9,495 nt of DNA from contig SPCK01000056.1 in NCBI GenBank assembly GCA_004525355.1, positions 1 through 9,495 on the forward strand, written 5' to 3'. The notes below the pieces were generated by a model that did not search any database, had not been told where the DNA came from, and worked only from the letters and a program-made list of their open reading frames with translations. A program made the translations under genes and the position numbers. Origin of the DNA: Spirochaetales bacterium (lineage in GTDB: Bacteria > Spirochaetota > Spirochaetia > Treponematales > UBA12059). Shown in pieces: positions 1-5,745 of this stretch. How positions within the stretch are numbered: the stretch's first letter is position 1; each line of letters starts with the position of its first letter.

Positions 1-156
1 ACCGTCGCGAAAACGCGATGGCTCGGCACTGAATCCGCACGTCGGGCACAGTACGGACGTGAACAATCTTCCGCATTCCGGGCAGGACTTCTCGTCCCGG
101 CCTACTTCGGCCCCGCAATGCTGACAATAGTAGCGGGGAGCTTGGCGGCGTTTCAG
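1..156 (-). CDS. Zinc-ribbon protein, 5' part only, probable CTG start
   Basis: The minus strand reads 52 codons in frame to the window edge. They contain three CxxC knuckles: CQHCG (Cys11, Cys14), CPECG (Cys25, Cys28) and CPTCG (Cys37, Cys40). A fourth pair probably follows beyond the window. This is a small zinc-binding protein of unknown role; substrate and partner cannot be read from the sequence. No ATG, GTG or TTG occurs in this frame near the start. CTG at 156-154 overlaps the stop of the upstream FmdB-type gene as CTGA, and an AAGGA sits six bases before it, so I chose CTG. The basic start LKRRQAPRYY then runs straight into the first knuckle. The frame stays open further upstream inside the preceding gene, but without a start codon. 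Translation is probably coupled to the upstream gene. I am confident it is coding and moderately confident in the start. Confidence 0.7.
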   Translation of the reverse strand, partial: MKRRQAPRYYCQHCGAEVGRDEKSCPECGRLFTSVLCPTCGFSAEPSRFRDG

Positions 157-452
157 GCGCTTTCCTTGGTCGCCGCCGACTTCGTCGGGGAACCCATTGA
201 TGTAGCGGCGGCTGGTTTGGTCTCTTTGCCCTCGGATGGTTTTGAATCGGAGGAAGGCGCGGCGGCATTCTTGCTGCGAGCGTCATTCACGTAAAAGCCG
301 GAGCCCTTGAAAATAACGCCGGAGCCGCCGAAGATGATGCGCCGCACATCCTTTCCGCATTCGGGACATTCCTTGACAGGCAATTCAGACATATTCTGGG
401 ATCGTTCAAAGGTATATCCGCAAGCGCGGCATTCATATTCATAAGTGGGCAT
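153..452 (-). CDS. FmdB family zinc-ribbon protein
   Basis: The 99-residue product begins MPTYEYECRACG, the hallmark start of the FmdB/CxxC_CXXC_SSSS regulatory-type zinc-ribbon family. One zinc site is formed by Cys8, Cys11, Cys29 and Cys32. The conserved IIFGGSGVIFKGSGFYVND segment follows at about residues 39-57. Residues 60-99 are a low-complexity Ala/Ser/Lys/Thr tail, common and variable in this family. The molecular role of the family is poorly defined; the regulator label is historical. The frame stays open to base 638, but the family start and a GAGG seven bases upstream fix the ATG at 452-450. It is followed by a second zinc-ribbon gene with a CTGA overlap, so the two are probably co-transcribed. 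A plausible promoter lies at 493-522. Confidence 0.9.
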   Translation of the reverse strand: MPTYEYECRACGYTFERSQNMSELPVKECPECGKDVRRIIFGGSGVIFKGSGFYVNDARSKNAAAPSSDSKPSEGKETKPAAATSMGSPTKSAATKESA

Positions 453-492
453 ACAAAGACCTCGCGCTGATAAAGATTGCAACTGCCTACTG

Positions 493-522
493 AATATACC
501 CAATCCGAGGCTATTGAGTAAA
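493..522 (-). promoter_or_regulatory. Candidate sigma70-type promoter of the FmdB-type gene
   Basis: Read on the minus strand, TTTACT (522-517) and TATATT (498-493) are separated by 18 bases. They match the -35 and -10 consensus at 4/6 and 5/6 positions. Transcription would start near 486, giving a leader of about 34 bases that contains the GAGG ribosome site. The call rests on sequence resemblance only. Confidence 0.5.
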
Positions 523-549
523 GGTATGCGGAGTCTCGTGGATTTCACA

Positions 550-587
550 CAAGGGGACAATTCCATTCGAGGGGATTTGTCCCCTTG
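550..587. repeat. Inverted repeat, 11-bp arms, 16-base spacer
   Basis: CAAGGGGACAA (550-560) is perfectly complementary to TTGTCCCCTTG (577-587). A second GGGGA at 571-575 can instead pair with TCCCC at 580-584 across a four-base loop, so two mutually exclusive hairpins share one right arm. It lies between the FmdB-gene promoter and a possible plus-strand promoter whose -35 overlaps the right arm. It could be an operator, a terminator-like hairpin or a REP-like dispersed repeat; the sequence alone cannot decide. Confidence 0.6.
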
Positions 588-614
588 CGGCATTTCATGC
601 GCATACGCTATCAT
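585..614 (+). promoter_or_regulatory. Weak candidate promoter for the rsgA leader
   Basis: TTGCGG (585-590) and TATCAT (609-614) are 18 bases apart, matching the consensus at 3/6 and 5/6. A start near 621 would make a leader of about 370 bases before rsgA that includes the small ORF at 670-720. The weak -35 makes this uncertain. Confidence 0.3.
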
Positions 615-669
615 CGGGTTGAACAGGCCGCATGGCACGTTCCCAAGAACACACCTTCAGGAGGTCCGA

Positions 670-720
670 ATGATAATCGCCGAATGCCTCGTCTCCGGAC
701 GCCGGGAGGAATGGTACTGA
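670..720 (+). CDS. Possible small ORF or leader peptide (16 codons)
   Basis: An ATG at 670 follows AGGAGG with five bases between, the strongest Shine-Dalgarno match seen in the window. The frame reads MIIAECLVSGRREEWY and stops at TGA 718-720. A hairpin (727-752) and a pyrimidine-only tract (755-780) follow directly. The arrangement resembles a leader peptide ahead of an attenuator-like structure, with rsgA the next gene on this strand. There is no obvious run of one regulatory amino acid. It could also be the remnant of a decayed gene, or chance. I do not recognise the peptide and assign no function. Confidence 0.3.
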   Translation: MIIAECLVSGRREEWY

Positions 721-726
721 TCCTGA

Positions 727-752
727 TCGCGACGAGCTGAACAGCCTCGCGA
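727..752 (+). other. Hairpin behind the small ORF
   Basis: TCGCGA at 727-732 pairs with TCGCGA at 747-752. An inner GCT/AGC stem (736-738 with 743-745) closes a GAAC loop. The two stems are separated by an asymmetric internal loop (three bases on the left; C742-side pairing may add one more base pair). It begins seven bases after the small ORF's stop and is followed by a pyrimidine-only tract rather than a clean T-run. It could be an attenuator or RNA-stability element, but is not a canonical terminator. Confidence 0.3.
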
Positions 753-872
753 CGCTTCCTTCCCCCTTCCTCCCTTTTCCGGAATACGAGCCTCAACAAC
801 ATCGCATCGGGCGTCCGCGGAGTCCTTGGCCGGAATGTACCGATGAACCTGCGCCCGCCGTCATGAACGGGG

Positions 873-928
873 GCGCGCGAAGTCCGCGCGCTGGCTCGCG
901 CACGGCCGGAAAGCCCGCAAAGAGCGGG
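873..928 (+). other. Two GC-rich hairpins in the rsgA leader
   Basis: GCGCGCG (873-879) pairs perfectly with CGCGCGC (885-891) across AAGTC. CCCGC (914-918) pairs with GCGGG (924-928) across five bases. They lie 64-119 bases before the chosen rsgA start. Their symmetry and the arginine-rich translation of this stretch favour a non-coding leader over an N-terminal extension of rsgA. Confidence 0.4.
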
Positions 929-939
929 AATACCATCAT

Positions 940-952
940 GTATATCATATAC
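940..952. repeat. AT-rich 13-base palindrome before rsgA
   Basis: GTATAT, a central C, then ATATAC form a perfect odd palindrome 39 bases before the chosen rsgA start. It stands out as AT-rich in GC-rich DNA and could be an operator half-site pair. It also covers the alternative ATG at 938, so it might instead be coding. Confidence 0.35.
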
Positions 953-991
953 GAAACCTATCGGGATTCCGGTCCCCTGCGTCACGATCCA

Positions 992-2182
992 ATGGTCGAC
1001 TGGGGCTGGGATGCATTCTTCGCGGGAGCCTTCGCCGCGCTCGGATTATCCAACGAGGAGCTCTCCGCGCCGGGAACGTTCCCGACGGCGCGGCGCGTTG
1101 CCGCCAACGGTCTGGAAGAATCGGAACCGAACGACAGCGCGCGTTCACTCGGCGCCCTGGAACGAGCCAGGGTACTCGAGGTAAATCGCGGTTCCTGGCT
1201 GGTAATCAGGACGGACGAAACGGGCGCCGCGATTGAAGACCGGGCGGTCCTGTCCGGCAGGGCCAGACTGCACATGGATTCGGGCGCGGACGCACCGGCG
1301 GTCGGCGATTGGGTCGTGGGCAGGAAAGAAACCGGCGGGCCATTCATCATCGAGGGCCTGCTACCGCGTAAATCCGCGTTTATTCGCAAGGCACCCGGGG
1401 ATACGGCTCATGATCGGGTGGCATCACAGGTGATCGCGGCCAATATCGACGTGGCATTCCTGATAGCGGCGGCCGGCGAGGATTTCAGCGCCCGCAGGCT
1501 GGAGCGCTACGCCGCCTTGGCCGAGGAAGCGGGAGTCCGGCCCGTGGTCGTCGTTGCCAAAGCCGATCTTGCCGGGGACGATATACTGGACCTGGTGGCA
1601 CAAGCATCGGCCGCCTGTCCCAGCGCTCCGGCTTTCGCGGTCTGCGCGCTTGAAGGCAGAGGCCTGGCAGCCTTCAGCGAATACCTGAAGCCCGGCCTGA
1701 CGGCCGTGCTTCTAGGCTCGTCAGGAGCAGGCAAGTCAACCATTCTCAACGCCTTGGCTGGCACCGAGCTGGCGTATACGGGCGAGGTCCGCGCCTTTGA
1801 CCAACGGGGAAGGCACACTACCACCGCCAGGACCCTGCACCGCCTGCCCACGGGCGCCATGATCATCGATACGCCCGGCCTACGGGAGGTCCAGCTCTGG
1901 GCGACGCTGGAAAGCGTCGACGCTATCTTCTCCGAGATCGAAGAGGCGGCCCAAGCCTGCCGCTTCTCCGATTGCAGCCACCGGACCGAGCCGGGCTGCG
2001 CGGTTCTCGCCGCCCGCGAATCCGGCGCCATCAGCGAGGAGCGATATCAGTCCTGGCTCAAAATGCGGAAGGAAATCGCCTTTGTGGACACCAGGCGCGT
2101 CGTCAGCGCCCGGCTGGCTGAAAAGGCAAAGCTCAAGCAGAGGGGAAAACTCATACATGAACTTGAACGTTCCCGTCGCTGA
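992..2182 (+). CDS. rsgA: Ribosome small subunit-dependent GTPase A (RsgA/YjeQ)
   Basis: RsgA is a circularly permuted GTPase that acts late in 30S subunit maturation, hydrolysing GTP when bound to the small subunit. From the start at 992 (396 residues) I see, in permuted order: G4 as AKAD (189-192), where NKxD or TKxD is usual; the P-loop GSSGAGKST (242-250); a TTTAR G2-like segment; and G3 DTPG (293-296). The C-terminal zinc knuckle is Cys323, Cys328, His330 and Cys336. An OB-fold fits about residues 50-120. The family GWxxFF motif lies only four residues after the chosen ATG, which is why I prefer 992 to the in-frame ATGs at 938 and 863; none has a good ribosome site. About 35 low-complexity residues separate GWDAFF from the OB-fold. 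The gene stands alone and converges on gpsA, 32 bases away with no clear terminator between. Confidence 0.95.
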   Translation: MVDWGWDAFFAGAFAALGLSNEELSAPGTFPTARRVAANGLEESEPNDSARSLGALERARVLEVNRGSWLVIRTDETGAAIEDRAVLSGRARLHMDSGADAPAVGDWVVGRKETGGPFIIEGLLPRKSAFIRKAPGDTAHDRVASQVIAANIDVAFLIAAAGEDFSARRLERYAALAEEAGVRPVVVVAKADLAGDDILDLVAQASAACPSAPAFAVCALEGRGLAAFSEYLKPGLTAVLLGSSGAGKSTILNALAGTELAYTGEVRAFDQRGRHTTTARTLHRLPTGAMIIDTPGLREVQLWATLESVDAIFSEIEEAAQACRFSDCSHRTEPGCAVLAARESGAISEERYQSWLKMRKEIAFVDTRRVVSARLAEKAKLKQRGKLIHELERSRR

Positions 2183-2214
2183 CTCTCCGCGTCGTTCCGC
2201 GCAAAGGTCGGCGG

Positions 2215-3351
2215 TTACGCGCCGGCGAGGCTGCCCAGATACTCTTCGATGAATTCCTTGGGTGACAATTCACGGTTCAGGATGCGGTAGACACCCCGGC
2301 AGATCGGCATCGGCAGTTTCTTCGCCTTGGCCGCCTCGTTGACAAAGATGCTCGCCGGAGCCCCTTCGGGCAGGTACCCAAGCAGCTTTATCCGTGTCAC
2401 GAGGTCCTGGGCGTCCTTGAAGGGCGCCAGAATGTTCTTGTCGACGATCTCGCGTCCGAAGCGCCTGTTTCGGCCATGGATCGAACGGCACGTGACATCG
2501 AGGTCGCCTACCCCGGCGATCGAGGTAAAGGTCTCCGGATGGGTGGCGCCCAGCGCCTGTCCGAACGTCTGTATCTCGTTCAGACCGGCTGCAAGCAGGA
2601 GCGATTCAGTATTGTCGCCGAACACGTCAGACTCGGCTTTGAGCGCGTCGAGCATGCCGAAAGCGATGGCCACAACGTTCTTGACCGCACCGCATACCTG
2701 GACGCCGACGACGTCAAGGGACGGGAACACCAGGAGGTGCCGGGACTGCAGCAGCTTTCGCGTCCGAATGGCGTTGCGCCCATTGACGCTGGCGGCCGCG
2801 AGCCCCGTGATCAGTCCACGGGATACTTCCTCGGCATGGCTCGGCCCCGAGACATATACCAGGTTACCCCGATAGAAGCCGGGCAGGTAATCCTCGAGCG
2901 TATCGACGATGAGCCGGGGACCCTTGCCCGTCTCGATGAATCCCTTGGTGAGCACGATGATGAGCGAACTGCCCTCCATGATATTGGGGGCTGTCAGGAT
3001 ACGCTTGACAGTGCCCAGAAGATACGGCGAGGGTACGGCCAGCACGATGGCGTCCACGTCCGTTGCGGCCTCAAGGGGATCGCCTGTAGCGCGCAGGTGA
3101 TCGGGCAGCCGGATCCCGGGCAGGTACAGTTCGTTGACGTGCCTGACATTTACGGCCTCGACCGTTTCCGGTTCCAGCGCCCAGATGCACACGTCATGAC
3201 CGTTTTCCGCCAGGGACTTGGCGACGGCCGTTCCCCAGGCGCCGGCGCCGATGACGCCGATCCTGGCCGCGTTCTTCCGTCCGAAGGATGGCAGGCCTGG
3301 AAGCTTCCAGCGACGGGACGGTTTCCCGGAATCGCCGATCGATCCAGGCAT
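2215..3351 (-). CDS. gpsA: Glycerol-3-phosphate dehydrogenase [NAD(P)+]
   Basis: The enzyme reduces dihydroxyacetone phosphate to sn-glycerol 3-phosphate, the backbone for phospholipid synthesis, in the cytoplasm. From ATG 3351 (378 residues) I see the Rossmann motif GAGAWG (35-40), SGPSHAEEV (168-176), the catalytic lysine in CGAVKNV (Lys224) and the C-terminal signature GVGDLDVTC with GRNRRFG (281-299). The Rossmann fold usually begins within the first ten residues. Here it is preceded by about 30 basic, Pro/Gly-rich residues with no later ATG, GTG or TTG start before the fold. It is the last gene of ndk-pepF-gpsA. The ATG lies two bases after the pepF stop, with AAGGAAGG about seven bases before it. 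A TTG at 3357-3355 overlapping that stop as TTGA is an alternative start. Identity is very secure; the start is uncertain by two codons. Confidence 0.97.
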   Translation of the reverse strand: MPGSIGDSGKPSRRWKLPGLPSFGRKNAARIGVIGAGAWGTAVAKSLAENGHDVCIWALEPETVEAVNVRHVNELYLPGIRLPDHLRATGDPLEAATDVDAIVLAVPSPYLLGTVKRILTAPNIMEGSSLIIVLTKGFIETGKGPRLIVDTLEDYLPGFYRGNLVYVSGPSHAEEVSRGLITGLAAASVNGRNAIRTRKLLQSRHLLVFPSLDVVGVQVCGAVKNVVAIAFGMLDALKAESDVFGDNTESLLLAAGLNEIQTFGQALGATHPETFTSIAGVGDLDVTCRSIHGRNRRFGREIVDKNILAPFKDAQDLVTRIKLLGYLPEGAPASIFVNEAAKAKKLPMPICRGVYRILNRELSPKEFIEEYLGSLAGA

Positions 3352-3353
3352 GG

Positions 3354-5147
3354 TCAAGCCTTCCTTTCGGCGGCCAACTTCTCGAACGAAGCAACCTGGT
3401 CGGTGAATACCTTGACGCCCGAGCGCCAGAAATCAGGCGTCTCGATATCGAAGCCCGCCGCGCTGCAGACGTCGACCGCGTTGGCCCTGCCCGTTTCAAG
3501 GAGAAGCTTACGGTACGCCTGCGCGAACGCCGGCCCCTCGGCCCGATAGCGCGCGTATAGACCGAGCCCGAAAAGCTGTCCGAAGGCATAGGGAAAATTG
3601 TAGAACGATAGTTCCGGGCTGTAGTAGTGACCCTTTGCCGCCCACATGTAGGGATGCAGAGCTTCCGGATCCAGCCCGTCGCCATAGGTACGTTTCTGGG
3701 CATCGAGCATCAGCTGGCTGAATTCATCCGGAGAAAGCTCGCCCTCGGCGCGCCGGGTCAATATCGCCTGTTCAAAATAGAAGCGGGAGAGTATATCCAC
3801 GAGTATCTGGCATCCGTCCTGCAGGTGCGCTTCCACGAGGCCAAGCCGTACGTCGCCGGACGACTCCGCGATCGCATCCTCGAAGACTACGGTTTCGGCA
3901 AATATGCTGGCCGTTTCCGCGAGGGTCATGGGATACTGCGTCAGGACATACGGCTCGCTCTTGAGTATCCATTGGTGGTAGGCGTGCCCCAGTTCGTGGG
4001 CGACAGTGGTCAGGGAAGAGAAGCTCCCCTCGAAATTGCACATCACCCGCGCCATGCGCGCTCGCGGGAAATCGATGCAGTACGCACCGCCGACCTTGCC
4101 TTCGCGGGGCTCCGCATCCAGCCAACCATCCCGGAATGCCATGGCCGCGAACTCTCCCATTTCAGGCGAGAAGGCAGTGAATTTACTGACAATGATATCC
4201 CGGGTCTCGTTCCAGGTATACGTTTTCCCGGAACCTCCGACGGGCGCGAACAAGTCGTAAAAGCCGCAGGCCGGAATGCCAAGGAGCGCCGCCTTTGCCT
4301 TCAGGTAGCGGCGCCAGTCCGGCAGGGATTCTTCCATCGAGAGAATCAGTGCATCCAGGGTTTTCCTGGTGATGCGCGACTGGGCTATCGACTTGTCCAG
4401 GGCTCCGTCCCATCCACGGCGCTTGTTCAGACTGACGGTAAACCCCTTGACCCCATTGAGCGCGGCCGCGATGGGCGTCTCGACGCTCTTCCACGCTTCA
4501 AGCTCCTTGAGGAAGGCTTTCTTCCGAACTGATCGATCAGGGTCGAAGGCCATGCTCCTCAATTGGACCACGGTCTTACGACTTCCGCTCGCCTCGTCCC
4601 AGACGGCCCCGGTAATGCTGGATACACTCTCCTGCAACCGCTCCCAGGCGGCGCCACCGGAACGAGCCAGGTCAGCGGCCAAATCCTCGAGGGCCGGGTC
4701 CATCTGCCTGGACTGCCAGAACAACTCGTTCTCGATATGGAAACTGAATCGGGAGATTTCCGGATCGTCCGTGGCCAACGCATGGGCGTCATCACGATTG
4801 TCAGCGAGCACGTTCCTGAACGCGACGCCAGCGCGCTTTAGAGGCAGGCTCAGTTCCTCGACGGCGTTGAGTTCTGCCATGGCCTTCGCGTTCCTCGTAT
4901 CCGTTGAGTACGAGGCGTAGGCAAACGCGCCCAGGGTTTCAGCCAGCGAACCCGCCTGCTCTTCCAGGCCGAGGGCTTCTACCAGCCAGGCCCGAAACGC
5001 ACCCCGGCTGATAGCGGCCGCGCAATGGCCTTCCAGTTGCGAAGCCAGGCGCGTCAGTTCGAGCTTGGCCGCCTTGTACTCGTCGGAATCGAATCCGGAG
5101 AATATCGGGGCAAGATTCCATCGTGGCAGCGTGTCAGATCCACTCAT
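3354..5147 (-). CDS. pepF: M3 family oligoendopeptidase (PepF type)
   Basis: This is a cytoplasmic zinc metallopeptidase that degrades short peptides, ending at 597 residues, the usual length for the pepF/M3 family. The zinc motif is HELGH (His384, Glu385, His388), followed by the third ligand Glu411 in LAETAS. The N-terminus RWNLAPIFSGFDSDEY matches the family start. The frame is open to 5234, but the ATG at 5147 puts that motif in the usual place and has GGAAAG about nine bases upstream. This start lies inside the end of ndk in another frame, a 14-base overlap, so translation is probably coupled. The gpsA start follows the stop almost immediately. Whether substrates are imported peptides or turnover products cannot be told from sequence. 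Confidence 0.95.
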   Translation of the reverse strand: MSGSDTLPRWNLAPIFSGFDSDEYKAAKLELTRLASQLEGHCAAAISRGAFRAWLVEALGLEEQAGSLAETLGAFAYASYSTDTRNAKAMAELNAVEELSLPLKRAGVAFRNVLADNRDDAHALATDDPEISRFSFHIENELFWQSRQMDPALEDLAADLARSGGAAWERLQESVSSITGAVWDEASGSRKTVVQLRSMAFDPDRSVRKKAFLKELEAWKSVETPIAAALNGVKGFTVSLNKRRGWDGALDKSIAQSRITRKTLDALILSMEESLPDWRRYLKAKAALLGIPACGFYDLFAPVGGSGKTYTWNETRDIIVSKFTAFSPEMGEFAAMAFRDGWLDAEPREGKVGGAYCIDFPRARMARVMCNFEGSFSSLTTVAHELGHAYHQWILKSEPYVLTQYPMTLAETASIFAETVVFEDAIAESSGDVRLGLVEAHLQDGCQILVDILSRFYFEQAILTRRAEGELSPDEFSQLMLDAQKRTYGDGLDPEALHPYMWAAKGHYYSPELSFYNFPYAFGQLFGLGLYARYRAEGPAFAQAYRKLLLETGRANAVDVCSAAGFDIETPDFWRSGVKVFTDQVASFEKLAAERKA

Positions 5148-5583
5148 CGTTGCCGTCTTTCCAGGCCAGGATTTCATCATCCTTGAAAAAAAGCCCAATT
5201 TCGCGTGCGGCGCTCGCTGGCGAATCGGACGCATGTATCACATTCTGTTCAATTCGCAAGCCAAAGTCTCCCCTGATGGTTCCCGGGGCGGCATGTGCCG
5301 GCGCGGTCGCTCCGCAGAGCGTGCGCAAGACGGCGACGGCGTCCATGCCCTCGATAACCAAGGCGATCACCGGAGCGCTCGTCATATAATCGATGAGTCC
5401 CAGATAGAAGGGTTTACCTTCATGTTCCGCATAGTGCCTGCCCGCAAGCGGGCGGTCTATCATCATCAATTTGACGGCGACAAGGTCAAGGCCTTTCCGT
5501 TCGATCCGGGACAGGATCTCGCCGACGAGCCGGCGTTGCAGAACGCCTGGTTTGAGCATGGCGAAGCTTCGTTCCAGTGGCAC
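5134..5583 (-). CDS. ndk: Nucleoside diphosphate kinase
   Basis: Ndk transfers the gamma phosphate from one nucleoside triphosphate to another nucleoside diphosphate through a phosphohistidine, balancing the (d)NTP pools. The 149-residue product keeps the full active site at canonical positions: Lys11, Tyr51, Phe59, Arg87, Thr93, Arg104, Asn114 and the phosphorylated His117 in NVIHASDS. The GTIRGDFG motif is at 101-108. The common KPDA after the first strand is KPGV here. The start is GTG at 5583, fixed by GGAGG seven bases upstream and by the family N-terminus ERSFAMLKP. The frame is open further upstream to 5967, but that part is antisense to the divergent gene. An ATG inside the ribosome site is in another frame. 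It is the first gene of ndk-pepF-gpsA, and its end overlaps pepF by 14 bases. Confidence 0.96.
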   Translation of the reverse strand: MPLERSFAMLKPGVLQRRLVGEILSRIERKGLDLVAVKLMMIDRPLAGRHYAEHEGKPFYLGLIDYMTSAPVIALVIEGMDAVAVLRTLCGATAPAHAAPGTIRGDFGLRIEQNVIHASDSPASAAREIGLFFKDDEILAWKDGNDEWI

Positions 5584-5623
5584 GGGGCATCCTCCAGTGT
5601 GAATATGACGGCGCAGGAAGCAC

Positions 5624-5642
5624 CGGGCGCCTACGGGCGCCT
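5624..5642. repeat. Tandem 9-bp repeat at the ndk transcription start
   Basis: CGGGCGCCT occurs at 5624-5632 and again at 5634-5642, ten bases apart, about one helical turn. Each copy contains the palindrome GGCGCC. They sit just downstream of the candidate ndk -10 box, where transcription would begin, and so could be an operator. Chance in GC-rich DNA is also possible. Confidence 0.45.
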
Positions 5643-5646
5643 GCCA

Positions 5647-5675
5647 ATAGTACCGCAAGCCCCGACGGACGGCAA
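5647..5675 (-). promoter_or_regulatory. Candidate promoter of the ndk-pepF-gpsA operon
   Basis: On the minus strand TTGCCG (5675-5670) and TACTAT (5652-5647) are 17 bases apart, each matching 4/6 of the sigma70 consensus. A start near 5640 would give a leader of about 57 bases, including the GGAGG site and a tandem repeat. It is based on resemblance only. Confidence 0.45.
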
Positions 5676-5709
5676 GCGTCAAGGCTCGACAGGCCCCTCC
5701 TTCCGCGGC

Positions 5710-5738
5710 TTGTCGGTAGGGTGCCGTCGTGGTACCCT
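5710..5738 (+). promoter_or_regulatory. Candidate promoter very close to the 5746 start codon
   Basis: TTGTCG (5710-5715) and TACCCT (5733-5738) are 17 bases apart, matching 4/6 and 3/6. Only seven bases separate the -10 from the ATG at 5746, so transcription would begin at or next to the start codon. No Shine-Dalgarno site is visible there, which fits a leaderless mRNA. The -10 match is weak. Confidence 0.35.
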
Positions 5739-5745
5739 CTGCACG

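Larger units (their letters stand above)
453..991. other. Long intergenic region between the FmdB-type gene and rsgA
   Basis: These 539 bases lie between divergent genes and hold no confident protein gene. They contain the FmdB-gene promoter (493-522), an inverted repeat (550-587), a possible plus-strand promoter (585-614), a 16-codon ORF with a strong ribosome site (670-720), a hairpin behind it (727-752), a 26-base pyrimidine-only tract (755-780), two GC-rich hairpins (873-891, 914-928) and an AT-rich palindrome (940-952). Reading frames through it give arginine-rich, unconvincing proteins. This is unusually long and structured for a window whose other gene junctions are 0 to about 210 bases. 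Confidence 0.6.

Noticed and set aside
445..669. Longer plus-strand frame leading into the small ORF at 670
   Set aside because: The upstream part is antisense to the FmdB-type gene start and its promoter. Only the ATG at 670 has a ribosome site.
611..985. 124-codon minus-strand open frame between the FmdB-type gene and rsgA
   Set aside because: Translation is arginine-rich and without recognisable motifs, it has no good start site, and it overlaps the rsgA leader hairpins.
863..991. rsgA start at ATG 863 or 938
   Set aside because: Neither has a good ribosome site, the added residues are arginine-rich or of atypical base usage, and the region holds hairpins and a palindrome. ATG 938 remains possible.
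2183..2214. Terminator between rsgA and gpsA
   Set aside because: Only a 4-bp CGCG pairing is visible and there is no T-run, so I do not call one.
2476..3549. 357-codon plus-strand open frame
   Set aside because: It lies antisense to gpsA and the end of pepF, whose active-site motifs are intact. GC-rich DNA leaves such shadow frames open.
5065..5745. In-frame upstream extension of the 5746 gene to a 553-residue protein
   Set aside because: It is antisense to ndk and pepF, which show complete family motifs there. The DUF6765-like N-terminus starts at 5746.
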